DNA of 64,000 bases from KBS50 sp042666615 (GTDB lineage: Bacteria > Actinomycetota > Actinomycetes > Mycobacteriales > Micromonosporaceae): assembly GCF_042666615.1 (NCBI RefSeq), contig NZ_JBHTDD010000008.1, forward strand, positions 62,001 through 126,000, read 5' to 3'. The position numbers and the translations under genes were made by a program. The notes under the pieces were generated by a model, which saw only the letters and a list, made by a program, of their open reading frames with translations, was not told the DNA's origin and did not search any database. Position 1 is the stretch's first letter. The number at the start of each line of letters is the position of its first letter. Below, one piece after another: positions 31,099 through 39,705 of the stretch.

Positions 31099-32562
31099 AT
31101 GCCGGCGACCGTCGCGCGACGAACCGACGGCGAAACCCCCCGCCAGCGGCTCGCTCGCCGCCCCGACCGCGGTGCCGTCGGCCGGCTCGTCGTCGTCGCG
31201 GTCGTCTGCGTCCTCGCCTGGTGGGCCGTGCGCACGTTCGGCCGGCCGTACAACTTCTTCGACATGAAGATCTACTACGGCGCCGTCGCGTGGTGGGCGA
31301 ACGGCAACGACCTGTACGCGTTCATCGCGCCACGGACCACCCTCGGGTTCACCTATCCGCCGTTCGCCGGCCTGGTGATGCTGCCGATGGCGGTGCTCCC
31401 GCTGGGCGGGGCCGCCTGGATCAACATGGTGGGAAGTCTGCTGGCCCTCACCGTCATCCTGACGGCACTACTGCGGCCGCTCGCCGACCGGATGGGCTGG
31501 TCCCTCCCGTTCACCGTGGCGCTCGCGGTGCCGCTGGCCGCCGCGCTGGAACCGGCCCGGGAGACGCTCGGGTACGGGCAGGTGAACCTGCTGCTGTTCG
31601 CACTCATCTTCGCGGACCTGATCGCCCTGCGCTGGCGGGCCGGGCGGCACCCGCGAGCCGCCGCTCAGCGTGCCGGCGGTGCGCGGTCGGTCGGTGGCCC
31701 GTTGCGGAGGTTCTTCTTCAGCGGGGCCTGGGCAGGCGTCGGAATCGGCCTGGCCACCGCCATCAAGCTCACCCCGGCGCTGTTCATCGTCCACCTGCTG
31801 ATCACCCGGCAGTGGCGGGCCGCGGCGACCGCTGTCGGCACGGCGCTCGGCGTGACGATCGGCACCTTCGCGGTCGCCGGCGCCGAATCCACCGCCTACT
31901 TCACGTCGGTGCTGTGGGACACCGGTCGGGTCGGCGCGGCCGACATGACGCCCAACCAGTCGTTGGCCGGCGTCCTCGCCCGGCTCTACGACTCGGTGGA
32001 GACGCCGGGCCTGCTCTACCTGGCGTTCGCGGTGCTGCTGCTCGCGGTCGGCCTGTCGCGGGCCGCCGGTGCGCACGCCGACGGCGACGAGTTGACCGCC
32101 TTCACCCTGGTAGGCCTCACCGCGAACGTGATCAGCCCGATCTCCTGGAGCCACCACCTGGTGTTCGTGATCCCGGCGGTGATCGTGCTGGCCGACGCGG
32201 CCATCCGCCGCCGCGCCGCCAGCCGTGGGCTGCGTCGACCGGCGAACGCGCCAGCCGGGCTGAGTGCGGTCGGCGGACTCCGGTCACCGATCTGGTATCC
32301 GGCGCTCACCGGGTTCCGGCACGCGGCCGCCGCCGTCGCCCTCTATCTGTTGTTCCTGGTCTCCCCGATCTGGCCGTACGAGCACCAGCTCCCCGCGGAG
32401 TCCCACTATCAGGACGGGCTGTTCGGCGCGCTGATGGAGAACTCCCTGGCCATCGGGCTGATTGTGCTGGTGGCGGCGCTGCCCTGGCGGCCCGGCGCGG
32501 AGCCGGTCTTCTACGCCGAGCAGCACCGGGTCAGCCGGCCGGTCCCGCTCATCCGGTCCTGA
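31099..32562 (+). CDS. GT87 family (DUF2029) polyprenyl-phosphate sugar transferase-like protein
   Basis: 487-residue polytopic membrane protein, about 11 helices. The N-terminal FFDMKIYYGAVAWWANGNDLY with a conserved Asp in the first outer loop and TYPPFAGLVMLPMAVLP are the GT87/DUF2029 signature; TPALFIVHLLITRQWRAA and SPISWSHHLVFVIPA are also typical. Relatives include mycobacterial alpha-mannosyltransferases (PimE type) that use polyprenyl-phosphate mannose. Acceptor unknown. ATG 31099 is used; upstream TAGGCT near 31044 could be its -10. Confidence 0.82.
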   Translation: MPATVARRTDGETPRQRLARRPDRGAVGRLVVVAVVCVLAWWAVRTFGRPYNFFDMKIYYGAVAWWANGNDLYAFIAPRTTLGFTYPPFAGLVMLPMAVLPLGGAAWINMVGSLLALTVILTALLRPLADRMGWSLPFTVALAVPLAAALEPARETLGYGQVNLLLFALIFADLIALRWRAGRHPRAAAQRAGGARSVGGPLRRFFFSGAWAGVGIGLATAIKLTPALFIVHLLITRQWRAAATAVGTALGVTIGTFAVAGAESTAYFTSVLWDTGRVGAADMTPNQSLAGVLARLYDSVETPGLLYLAFAVLLLAVGLSRAAGAHADGDELTAFTLVGLTANVISPISWSHHLVFVIPAVIVLADAAIRRRAASRGLRRPANAPAGLSAVGGLRSPIWYPALTGFRHAAAAVALYLLFLVSPIWPYEHQLPAESHYQDGLFGALMENSLAIGLIVLVAALPWRPGAEPVFYAEQHRVSRPVPLIRS

Positions 32563-32653
32563 CGGGTCGACAGCACCGGCCTGGGGCAGCCCTGGTCACT
32601 GTCACTGGCGGCGGGGCGACCGCCACGGGGGGCAGGCACCGAGTCCGCGAGCG

Positions 32654-33079
32654 TCAGGGGCAGTTGACCCACTCGTCGGTGCCGTCGGCGAAATGCTGGT
32701 GCTTCCAGATCGGCAACCGCGCCTTGGCCTCGTCCACCAGTCGGGCGCAGGCGGCGAAGCCGGCGGCCCGGTGCGCGGTGCTGACGGCGGCGACCAACGC
32801 CACCTCGCCGACCTCCAGCGGCCCGACCCGGTGCGACACGGCCACCGAGATCACCGCCGGGTCGGTCGCGATCTCGGCAGCGACCTCGGCCAGTACCCTG
32901 TCGGCGCTGGGGTGACCCTCGTAGGCGAGCCGGGTGACGCGCCGGCCGTGATCGTGGTCGCGTACCACGCCCTGGAAGGTCACGACCGCGCCGGCCCGCG
33001 GATCGCCCACCGCGGTCTCATGCGCGGCCAGGTCGAGTTCCTCCCCGGACACCGAGGTGTACGCCACTCGTCCGGTCAT
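32654..33079 (-). CDS. moaE: Molybdopterin synthase large subunit
   Basis: Joins with thiocarboxylated MoaD to convert cyclic pyranopterin monophosphate to molybdopterin. 141 residues. Conserved segments: GAVVTFQGVVRDHDHGRRVTRLAYEGHP, VSHRVGPLEVGEVALVAAVSTAHRAAGFAACARLVDEAKARLPIWKHQHFADG, with the active-site Lys in PIWKHQ. ATG overlaps the moeA stop by 4 nt (ATGA), so last gene of the moaC-mog-moeA-moaE run. Confidence 0.95.
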   Translation of the reverse strand: MTGRVAYTSVSGEELDLAAHETAVGDPRAGAVVTFQGVVRDHDHGRRVTRLAYEGHPSADRVLAEVAAEIATDPAVISVAVSHRVGPLEVGEVALVAAVSTAHRAAGFAACARLVDEAKARLPIWKHQHFADGTDEWVNCP

Positions 33080-34374
33080 CGGATCGTCTCCTGTCGGGCC
33101 GGTAGCGGAACCAGCGGAACCCGCGCACCCGCCGCGCCCTCCGTGTGCGGGGCGATGACCGCGAACCCGTCGGCCAACGCGAGGCCGCGCAGCATCGCCG
33201 ATCCGACATGTCGCACCGGGTATGCCGTGTGCCGCGCCGGATCGACCCGGGCCAACGCCAGATGTGTGTGCCCGCCTCGGCCGGGCACCGCGGCGCCGAG
33301 CGTTGTCACCGGAAGTTCACCCAGCTCACGTCCTCGCAGACCGGCCAGCAGGGGAGCGACCAGGGTGACCAGTGCGATGATGGCGGACTGTGGATTACCC
33401 GGCAGGCCGGCGATGAACGTCGTCCGGCCGTCCGCACCGGTCACCCGCGCCAGCAGCATGGGGAAGCCGGGGCGGACGGCCACCGTGTTCACCACGTATT
33501 CGGCGCCCAGCGCACGCAGGGCCGGGTGCAGATGGTCCACCGGGCCTTGCATGGTGCCACCTGTGGTGCACACCAGATCGACGCCGGCAATGGCCCGACG
33601 AAGCGCCGTGACGTGCGCCGGCAGGGTGTCCTCGACGGGGCCGGCGACGTCGGCCGGGTCGACCTGACAGCCGTACCGGCGGAGCAGGGCCGGGACGGAC
33701 GGGCCGAGAGCGTCGCGGACCCGCCCGGCGCCCGGCGGGCCGGTGGTCAACAACTCGTCGCCGAACACGAGTACCGCGGACCGGGGCGCGGGACGGACCG
33801 GCAGCAGGTCATGTCCGCAGGAAGCGGCCAGCCCGATCAGCGCGGGATCGACAGGTGAGCCGGCGGGCAGCAGTTCCTCGCCGGCCCGCGCCTCCTCGCC
33901 GGGCGCCCGCCACTCCGGCGCGTCGCGCAGCCGGCCACCCACCCGCCCGTCGGCCGTCGGGGACGATTCCTCGACCCGCAGTACGCCGTCCGCGCCGGGC
34001 GGCACCATCGCGCCGGTGGCGATCTCGACCGCCGTCCCGTCCTCGGTCAGCGGGGGCGGCGTGGCGCCGGCGAGGACCCGGCCGACGATCCGCCAGTCCC
34101 CGGCGCCCCGGACCGCCCAACCGTCCACGCTGGAGGTGGGGAATGCCGGAAGATCGGTGAGGGTACGCAGCGGCCGGGCCAGGGTCAGCCCGTCCGCCTC
34201 GGCCAGGGGCACCTCGACGGGCGCCAACGGCGCGGCGGCGCCGGCGGCGTACGCCAGGGCCCGCGCCTCGACCCAGTCGATCGGCTCGCTGACGGGCCGG
34301 TCGGCCACGAGGTCGGCAGCGCCGGCTACGAGGTCGGCGGCATCGCGGTCGGCAGCATCGCGGGCAGTGGTCAC
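33076..34374 (-). CDS. moeA: Molybdopterin molybdotransferase
   Basis: Inserts molybdate into adenylylated molybdopterin. 432 residues. Seen: SSVDGWAVRG, EIATGAMVPPGADGVLRVE, the MoCF domain with VLVFGDELL, TTGGTMQGPVDHLHPAL and the FIAGLPGNPQSAIIAL segment, then the C-terminal MoeA domain IV. The N-terminal 35 residues are an Ala/Asp-rich extension. GTG start at 34374 follows TAGGCT by 6 nt, so besides read-through from mog it seems to have its own leaderless promoter. Stop overlaps moaE. Confidence 0.95.
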   Translation of the reverse strand: MTTARDAADRDAADLVAGAADLVADRPVSEPIDWVEARALAYAAGAAAPLAPVEVPLAEADGLTLARPLRTLTDLPAFPTSSVDGWAVRGAGDWRIVGRVLAGATPPPLTEDGTAVEIATGAMVPPGADGVLRVEESSPTADGRVGGRLRDAPEWRAPGEEARAGEELLPAGSPVDPALIGLAASCGHDLLPVRPAPRSAVLVFGDELLTTGPPGAGRVRDALGPSVPALLRRYGCQVDPADVAGPVEDTLPAHVTALRRAIAGVDLVCTTGGTMQGPVDHLHPALRALGAEYVVNTVAVRPGFPMLLARVTGADGRTTFIAGLPGNPQSAIIALVTLVAPLLAGLRGRELGELPVTTLGAAVPGRGGHTHLALARVDPARHTAYPVRHVGSAMLRGLALADGFAVIAPHTEGAAGARVPLVPLPARQETIR

Positions 34375-34380
34375 TCGCTG

Positions 34381-34386
34381 AGCCTA
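34381..34386 (-). promoter_or_regulatory. Internal -10 element for moeA
   Basis: TAGGCT on the minus strand, 6 nt before the GTG of moeA, inside the 49-bp gap after mog. Confidence 0.45.
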
Positions 34387-34423
34387 TGCACCCGAGCCAT
34401 GGCGCGGTCAGGGGCCTGTCCCG

Positions 34424-34897
34424 CTACCGGTGGTCGCCGCCGCGCAGTTGGTCGACCGCGTGCGCCAGGATCGGGCCGAGCACCGCCAACCCGTCCCGCG
34501 CACCGCCTGTGGAACCGGGCAGGTTGACCACCAGCATCCGGCCGACCACGCCGGCGAGCCCGCGGGACAGCGCGGCGGTGGGCACCGTACTCCGGCTGTG
34601 CGCCCGGATCGCCTCGGCGATGCCGGGCACCTCGTAGTCGAGCAACCCTCTGGTGACCTCGGGTGTCCGGTCCGTCGGAGTTATCCCGGTGCCGCCGCTG
34701 GTTAGCACCACGTCGACGCCATCGGCGAGCGCTGCGCGCAGCGCCTGACCGACCGGGTCCCCGTCCGGGACCACCACCGGGTCGGCCACCTCGCAGCCCA
34801 ACTCCCGCAGACCGGTGACCAGCAGGGGACCACTGGTGTCCCGGTACACGCCGGCCGCCGCCCGGTTGGACGCCACCACCACCCGAGCCCGGATCAC
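34424..34897 (-). CDS. mog: MogA/MoaB family molybdopterin adenylyltransferase
   Basis: Adenylylates molybdopterin before molybdate insertion. 157 residues. Seen: ARVVVASNRAAAGVYRDTSGP, VVLTSGGTGITPTDRTPEVTRGLLDYEVPGIAEAIR and VVNLPGSTGGARDGL, all conserved MoCF-domain pieces. GTG start overlaps the moaC stop (GTGA). MogA and MoaB cannot be separated by eye; actinobacteria often call this gene moaB or mog. Confidence 0.92.
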   Translation of the reverse strand: MIRARVVVASNRAAAGVYRDTSGPLLVTGLRELGCEVADPVVVPDGDPVGQALRAALADGVDVVLTSGGTGITPTDRTPEVTRGLLDYEVPGIAEAIRAHSRSTVPTAALSRGLAGVVGRMLVVNLPGSTGGARDGLAVLGPILAHAVDQLRGGDHR

Positions 34898-35388
34898 GGC
34901 CGGTCCACCGGTCGCCGCCAGTCACCGGTCTTGCCACCCTCCTTGCGCAGTACCCGCACCGCCTCGACGGAGGCGGCCGGGTCGACCGCCTTTACCATGT
35001 CGATCAGGGCCAGACCGGCGACGGCCACCGCGGTGAGCGCCTCCATCTCGACGCCGGTGCGGTCGGCGGTCCGGACGGTGGCCACGATCTCGACGGTGTG
35101 CCCTACCGGGTCGAGGTCGACGGTCACCCCGTGCAAGGCGATCGGATGGCACAGCGGGATCAGGTCGGGCGTGCGCTTGGCGCCCATGATGCCGGCCAAC
35201 CGGCCCACCGCGAGGGCGTCGCCCTTCGGCAGCCCGTCCCGCCGGAGCAGCTCGACCACCTCGGTCGTGGTGACCAGGCGGCCGGCCGCCACCGCGCGGC
35301 GGGCGCCGACTTCCTTGGCCGACACGTCCACCATGTGGGCGGCGCCGGCCGCATCGATATGGGTGAGGTCGGACGGGGTATCTGTCAC
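34894..35388 (-). CDS. moaC: Cyclic pyranopterin monophosphate synthase
   Basis: Works with MoaA on the first pterin step. 164 residues. Core motifs: AHMVDVSAKEVGARRAVAAG, KGDALAVGRLAGIMGAKRTPDLIPLCHPIAL, and TGVEMEALTAVAVAGLALIDMVKAVD with the catalytic Lys and Asp, plus the KEGGKTGDW end. GTG at 35388 follows TAGGGT by 6 nt (leaderless). First gene of a minus-strand operon, divergent across 451 bp from the GGDEF-EAL gene. Confidence 0.96.
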   Translation of the reverse strand: MTDTPSDLTHIDAAGAAHMVDVSAKEVGARRAVAAGRLVTTTEVVELLRRDGLPKGDALAVGRLAGIMGAKRTPDLIPLCHPIALHGVTVDLDPVGHTVEIVATVRTADRTGVEMEALTAVAVAGLALIDMVKAVDPAASVEAVRVLRKEGGKTGDWRRPVDRP

Positions 35389-35394
35389 GTGTCG

Positions 35395-35400
35395 ACCCTA
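35395..35400 (-). promoter_or_regulatory. -10 element for leaderless moaC
   Basis: TAGGGT on the minus strand, 6 nt before the GTG at 35388. Confidence 0.45.
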
Positions 35401-35665
35401 TCGATCGGTGGCCCGGTTGAGCCGATTGGCGCAACCATCCGGCCGCTCCGCCGACCATAATGACCGGAGGCCCCACCGTGCCGCTCGATGCCTTTCCACC
35501 GCGAAAGTCCCTCCGGTAAGCGACCCCAATGGCCCATCGCTCCTGAATCGGCAATCAAATAGACGGAACGTTTTCCTCCATACGCATTCCGTAACCAAAT
35601 GCCGGCCAATCATCGGATGATGCGCAATACGACATCTAACGGGTGCAATCGGGCGGCATCTTGCT

Positions 35666-35839
35666 TAACGTGAGTTGCATCAGGACCGAGAGCCCCGAAA
35701 GCGGGGCGAATGGTCCGGCTCGGACAGCGATGTGAGGAGGGGTCATGCAGGCCAAGCGCGGCAGCCACTGGGGCTGAGAGGTACCGCCGTCCCGTAACGG
35801 CGCGTAGGCTGCCCCCTACGTAATCTCCATTGGAGAGGT
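35666..35839 (+). promoter_or_regulatory. Structured 5' leader of the GGDEF-EAL gene
   Basis: TAACGT (35666-35671) can serve as -10, putting the transcript start near 35678. Four hairpins follow. A: GGACC/GGTCC around a GAGA/GAAT internal loop and a 6-bp GC stem (35683-35716). B: 35785-35802. C: 35803-35820. D: TCTCC-ATT-GGAGA (35824-35836), which covers the GGAGAGG ribosome site of the main gene. A strong ribosome site and a 10-codon ORF lie between A and B. The layout fits attenuation or a translational switch. No known riboswitch class matched by eye. The remaining 280 bp upstream (35389-35665) hold nothing I can name beyond the moaC promoter. Confidence 0.55.
35745..35777 (+). CDS. Ten-residue upstream ORF in the GGDEF-EAL leader
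   Basis: ATG with GAGGAGG (35734-35740) 4 nt upstream, the strongest ribosome site in this region. It encodes MQAKRGSHWG and stops 63 nt before the main start. The peptide is basic and ends in His-Trp-Gly. Probably a leader peptide whose translation affects hairpins B-D; a signal peptide or RiPP is possible but no processing gene is near. Confidence 0.45.
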   Translation: MQAKRGSHWG

Positions 35840-38365
35840 ATGCGGCGGCAGCGGCGACGCTTTCATGAGACCGATCGGCGACTCCTGTTGCCTGTCGGTC
35901 TCGTCGTCGTTCTCGCCGTCGTGGTGCTGGCGACGGCCATCGGCGCGGTGGTCGCCGATCCCCCCACCACCCGCGACATACAGATCGGGATCATCCTGGT
36001 CCTGCTGTTCGCCCTCGGCACCACGATCGCGATCCGGGTCCGCATCCGCTCGACCATACAGATGATCCAATGGATCGAAGCGGCCATTGTCATCGGGCTC
36101 GTGGTCGCCCCTGGCCAGACCGTGGCCCTCAGCGTGTGTGTCGGTATCGCTACCGGAAATCTGATCCGTCGCCGTGCGCCGATCAAGGCAACCTTCAACG
36201 TGGCCAAGGACACGGTGCTGGTGGGTGCCGCCTGGGCGCTATTGCACCTTATCGGCTGGAACTGGCAGGTGGACCTCGGGGTGGCGCACGCCCTCGCGGT
36301 CGTCCTGGCCACCTATTGCCTCATGGTCGTCCTCGACGATCTGCTGTTCCTTCCGGTCCTGGCAATCGACACCGGCACGCCACTCGTCCGGCTGCTCCGT
36401 GCCGACCTGGGCCTGCGACTCATCAGCGCCGCCGCCCGACTGCTGCTGATCGTCGCGACGCTGTTGATCCTTCGGCTCGATCCCCGCCTGTTGCTGGCCG
36501 TCCCACCCCTGGTGGTGAGCGTGCACCTGGCGTACGCGGGGCGGATCCGCTCGGGTGAGGAACGGCAGGCGTGGCAACGGCTGGCCCGCACTACCGACGC
36601 GCTCAACGTGATCGATCTGGAAACGGTGCTCGTCACGGCGGTGGGCGAGGCGGCCGAGTTGTTCTCGGCCGACGAGGTCGAGGTGGAGTTGACCGACTCC
36701 GGCCGGTTGCTACGCGGCAACAGCAAGGGCATCAGCTACGACGGCCCCAGCGCCGAGGCACCCGGAACGGCCAAGGTCGTCATCCCGGCCGCCCTGGTCG
36801 GCCACGACAACCACGAGCCACTCGGCGCCGTGCGGCTGCGGTTCAACGGACCGATCAAACTCTCCGAACGCGAGCAGTACACGCTGCGGACGTTCGCCTC
36901 GGCGTTGTGTACGGCCATCCGCAACGCCACGGCGTACGCCGAACTCGCCCGGGCGGCGGAACAGCACGCCCACGCCGCCAGCCACGACGCGTTGACCGGG
37001 TTGCCCAACCGGCGGCAACTCATGGACACCGGGGAGGCACAACTTCGCGAGCAGTACACCACCGGGGTAACCGCGCTCCTGCTGATCGACCTCAACCACT
37101 TCAAGGAGATCAACGACACCCTCGGCCACGCCGCCGGGGACCGGGTGCTGCGCCAGGTCTCGGATCGGCTGCGTACCGCCGTACGCGACGACGACGTGGT
37201 GGCCCGGCTCGGTGGAGACGAGTTCGCGGTCCTGTTCCGTGGCCTTCCCGCCCCGGCGGTGGCCGCGCACCGGGCCGAGTCGCTGTTCACCTCGCTGCAC
37301 GAACCGCTCGACCTGGACGGCATGCGGATCCGGGTGGAAGCCAGCGGCGGCATCGCCGCCGCACCCGCCTCCGGGGGCATGGCGGAGTTGCTCCGGCGGG
37401 CCGACGTCGCGATGTACCAGGCCAAGCGAAGCGGCCGGCGACTGATGACGTACCTGCCCGCGCAGGACACCGCGGATCTGGGCCGCCTGGTGCTCGGCGG
37501 CGATCTGCCCCGAGCCGTGGCCGACGACGAGTTCACCGTCACCTTCCAGCCGATCGTCGACCTCAACAGCGGCGAGGTCGTCGCGGCGGAGGCCTTGGCC
37601 CGTTGGCAGCACCCGGTGCACGGCATGATGGACCCGCTGCGGTTCATCGACACTGTCGAACGCTCCGGCTTGCTGCCGGCATTCGCCGAGGCGGTGCTCG
37701 ATCAGTCCCTGGTCGCCGCGAGAAGTTGGCGGGATGCCGGCTTCGATCTCCCCGTGGCGGTGAATGTGTCGCCGCGCAGCCTCCTCGACGCCCGGTTCCC
37801 CAGCTCGGTCCTGGCCCGGTTGCGGGCCCACGACCTGCCGCCCGAAGGGCTGATCCTGGAACTCACCGAGAGCCTGGCACTCAGCCAGTTGGAGATCGTC
37901 GACCAGGTGCTCAACCAGTTGCGCCGGGAGGGTGTACGGCTCGCTCTGGACGACTTCGGCACCGGCTACTCCTCGCTGTCGGTGCTTTCCCGGATCCCGG
38001 TGCACGAACTGAAGATCGATCGGGATTTCGTCATGGCCATGGAAACCTCGGCCGAAGCGGCCGCGGTGATCCGCTCCACCGTCGAGTTGGGTCGCAGCCT
38101 GGATCTCATGGTGGTCGCCGAGGGAGTGGAGAGCGAGCCGCAACGACAGACGCTGTGGGAGATGGGCTGCGCGGCCGGGCAGGGACACCTGTTCGCCCGG
38201 CCGATGGCGGCGAACCGCCTGCTCTCCGCGCTGCGACAAGGCGCCGGGGGACGACCGGGCACGCTCGCTTCGCCGCTGCACGATGCCGGTTCCGTGATCC
38301 GGTTGTCACCCGGGCGCCGCGCCGGCGGTCGACGCTCCGACCGTCTTCCACACCTGCCGGCGTGA
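35840..38365 (+). CDS. Membrane-bound GGDEF-EAL cyclic-di-GMP enzyme
   Basis: 841 residues. N-terminal region (15-240) has about seven or eight membrane helices (LLLPVGLVVVLAVVVLATAIGAVV, IGIILVLLFALGTTIAI and others), a putative MASE-like sensor. A GAF-like segment (about 246-375) precedes GGDEF (motif GGDEF at 458-462) with an I-site RDDD five residues before it, so product inhibition is likely kept. The EAL domain starts about 565: EALARW (584-589), DDFGTGYSSL and VAEGVESE are intact. Both activities are possible. In Streptomyces such enzymes tune c-di-GMP for BldD and development. Start ATG 35840 with GGAGAGG overlapping hairpin D of its leader. Confidence 0.93.
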   Translation: MRRQRRRFHETDRRLLLPVGLVVVLAVVVLATAIGAVVADPPTTRDIQIGIILVLLFALGTTIAIRVRIRSTIQMIQWIEAAIVIGLVVAPGQTVALSVCVGIATGNLIRRRAPIKATFNVAKDTVLVGAAWALLHLIGWNWQVDLGVAHALAVVLATYCLMVVLDDLLFLPVLAIDTGTPLVRLLRADLGLRLISAAARLLLIVATLLILRLDPRLLLAVPPLVVSVHLAYAGRIRSGEERQAWQRLARTTDALNVIDLETVLVTAVGEAAELFSADEVEVELTDSGRLLRGNSKGISYDGPSAEAPGTAKVVIPAALVGHDNHEPLGAVRLRFNGPIKLSEREQYTLRTFASALCTAIRNATAYAELARAAEQHAHAASHDALTGLPNRRQLMDTGEAQLREQYTTGVTALLLIDLNHFKEINDTLGHAAGDRVLRQVSDRLRTAVRDDDVVARLGGDEFAVLFRGLPAPAVAAHRAESLFTSLHEPLDLDGMRIRVEASGGIAAAPASGGMAELLRRADVAMYQAKRSGRRLMTYLPAQDTADLGRLVLGGDLPRAVADDEFTVTFQPIVDLNSGEVVAAEALARWQHPVHGMMDPLRFIDTVERSGLLPAFAEAVLDQSLVAARSWRDAGFDLPVAVNVSPRSLLDARFPSSVLARLRAHDLPPEGLILELTESLALSQLEIVDQVLNQLRREGVRLALDDFGTGYSSLSVLSRIPVHELKIDRDFVMAMETSAEAAAVIRSTVELGRSLDLMVVAEGVESEPQRQTLWEMGCAAGQGHLFARPMAANRLLSALRQGAGGRPGTLASPLHDAGSVIRLSPGRRAGGRRSDRLPHLPA

Positions 38366-38451
38366 CAACCGACGGCTGCCCGGGTCGCCGTGCGGCCGGC
38401 GGATCGTGGCGCCGGTGACCGCGCCGACCGTCATCGGGTGACCTCACCCGG

Positions 38452-38457
38452 TACCGT
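38452..38457 (+). promoter_or_regulatory. -10 element for leaderless zinc-ribbon gene
   Basis: TACCGT, 6 nt before the ATG at 38464. Confidence 0.45.
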
Positions 38458-38463
38458 CGAAGC

Positions 38464-38853
38464 ATGCAAACGCTGACCTGCCCCAAATGTCGTGGCGACA
38501 TGCGCCAGTACGAACGTAGCGGCGTCACCGTCGACCAGTGCGGTGAGTGCCGAGGCATCTTCCTGGACCGTGGCGAACTGGAGAAGCTCTTCGAGGCCGA
38601 GTCGAACTGGAATCGTCAGCACGGCGCCGCCCAGCAGCCCGGCGCTCCGGCCGGCGCCCCCGGTTACCCGCCGCCGCCACCCCCGCCGCCGGCCCACCCG
38701 CAGCCGGGTTATGGCGCCCCGAGCCACGCACCACCGCCACCGCCGCAGCACGGCTACCCGCAGCAGCCGGCGTACGGCCACTCGCAGTACGGCTACCACG
38801 GGCACTACCGGCGCAAGAAGCACAAGGGATTCCTCGGCGAACTGTTCGACTAG
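38464..38853 (+). CDS. zf-TFIIB type zinc-ribbon protein
   Basis: 129 residues. The N-terminal 45 residues are a zinc ribbon: CPKCRGDM, then QCGECRGIFLDRGELEKL (two CxxC pairs), the zf-TFIIB domain. The middle is a Pro/Gly/Tyr/Gln-rich disordered stretch (PPPPPPPP, HGYPQQPAYGHSQYGYHGHY), ending in a basic RRKKHKGFLGELFD tail. No known function. A large inverted repeat starts 11 nt after its stop and may end its transcript. Confidence 0.85.
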   Translation: MQTLTCPKCRGDMRQYERSGVTVDQCGECRGIFLDRGELEKLFEAESNWNRQHGAAQQPGAPAGAPGYPPPPPPPPAHPQPGYGAPSHAPPPPPQHGYPQQPAYGHSQYGYHGHYRRKKHKGFLGELFD

Positions 38854-38863
38854 CCGGCCGAAT

Positions 38864-38953
38864 CGCCCCCGCCCCGCCTTGTTGATCAAGAGGTTTGCGT
38901 CGTGGGACGGCCTGTCGGATGACGCAAACCTCTTGATCAACGGGGCGGGGGCG
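38864..38953. repeat. Large palindromic repeat element
   Basis: Inner arms are a perfect 21-bp inverted repeat (38881-38901 and 38921-38941; each contains TTGATCAAGAGGTTTGCGTC or its complement) around a 19-nt centre. Outer 12-bp arms CGCCCCCGCCCC (38864-38875) and its complement (38942-38953) extend it, with 5 extra bases in the left arm. The arms are far richer in A/T than the surroundings. It can act as terminator, but size and composition suggest a dispersed intergenic repeat of this genus. Confidence 0.85.
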
Positions 38954-38994
38954 TTGGGCCTGCCGACCCGGCCAAACCGTGTCAGGCTGTGTCG

Positions 38995-39702
38995 ATGGCC
39001 CCGACAGCCACCGCCACCGACCTGGCCGCCGCGTACGCCGGCATCACCGACGTGGTCGTCGGACGCGACGACAGCGACCTGCAGCGGCCGACCCGGTGCC
39101 ACGGCTGGGTGGTCGCCGATCTGCTGTTCCATGTGCTCTGTGATGCTCAGCGAGCACTCGTCACGCTGGCCAGCCCGGCCCGCGGACCGGCTGACGTGGA
39201 CGCGGTGAGTTATTGGCGGGCGTTCCCGCCCATCGCCGCCGACGGCACCGACTCCACCGGCAACGATCGGGCCGTTGACGCCGCTCGCCACGCCTGGTGG
39301 GCCCGGCGGTCGGCGGCCGCCTTCGACCGGCCCAGCGGAATCGTCCGGTTGTGGACCGAGACCGCTCCGGCGGCGGTACGAGCCGCCGGCCGCGCCGATC
39401 CGGCCGCGCTGGTGTCGACGCAGGGTCACGTTCTCCGTGTCGCGGATTTCCTCGCCACACTCGTCACCGAGGCCGTAGTGCACCACCTTGACCTCGTGGT
39501 GGACCTGCCGGACGCGCCACCACCGGCGGCCACCGCGACGGCAGTGGCGGTGGCCACGATGGACGGTCTGCTCGGTGCTCCGGCGCCAACTGGATGGACG
39601 GCCACCGACCATCTGCTCAAGGCCACCGGCCGGCTTGGGCTGACGATGGTCGACCGGGCCGCGCTCGGTGCGACCGCGGGCCGCTTTCCGCTGCTGGGAT
39701 GA
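38995..39702 (+). CDS. Maleylpyruvate isomerase N-terminal domain (DinB-like, mycothiol-type) protein
   Basis: 235 residues. RPTRCHGWVVADLLFHVLCDAQRALVTLA is the four-helix DinB/MDMPI N-terminal motif with the metal-binding His; TEAVVHHLDLVVDLP carries the second His pair. Related proteins use mycothiol, consistent with the inositol synthase (ino1) in this window, but the substrate is unknown. ATG 38995 follows CAGGCT by 6 nt; GTG 38989 would be an alternative. Converges with dnaB with a 3-bp gap. Confidence 0.82.
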   Translation: MAPTATATDLAAAYAGITDVVVGRDDSDLQRPTRCHGWVVADLLFHVLCDAQRALVTLASPARGPADVDAVSYWRAFPPIAADGTDSTGNDRAVDAARHAWWARRSAAAFDRPSGIVRLWTETAPAAVRAAGRADPAALVSTQGHVLRVADFLATLVTEAVVHHLDLVVDLPDAPPPAATATAVAVATMDGLLGAPAPTGWTATDHLLKATGRLGLTMVDRAALGATAGRFPLLG

Positions 39703-39705
39703 GGC

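Noticed and set aside
35745..35777. The 10-residue uORF as a RiPP precursor or pheromone
   Set aside because: No maturase, protease, transporter or receptor gene is near; a leader peptide explains it better.
35772..35790. CTGAGAGG resembling the TPP riboswitch signature
   Set aside because: The second conserved half (GAACCTGAT type) is missing and the downstream gene is not thiamine related.
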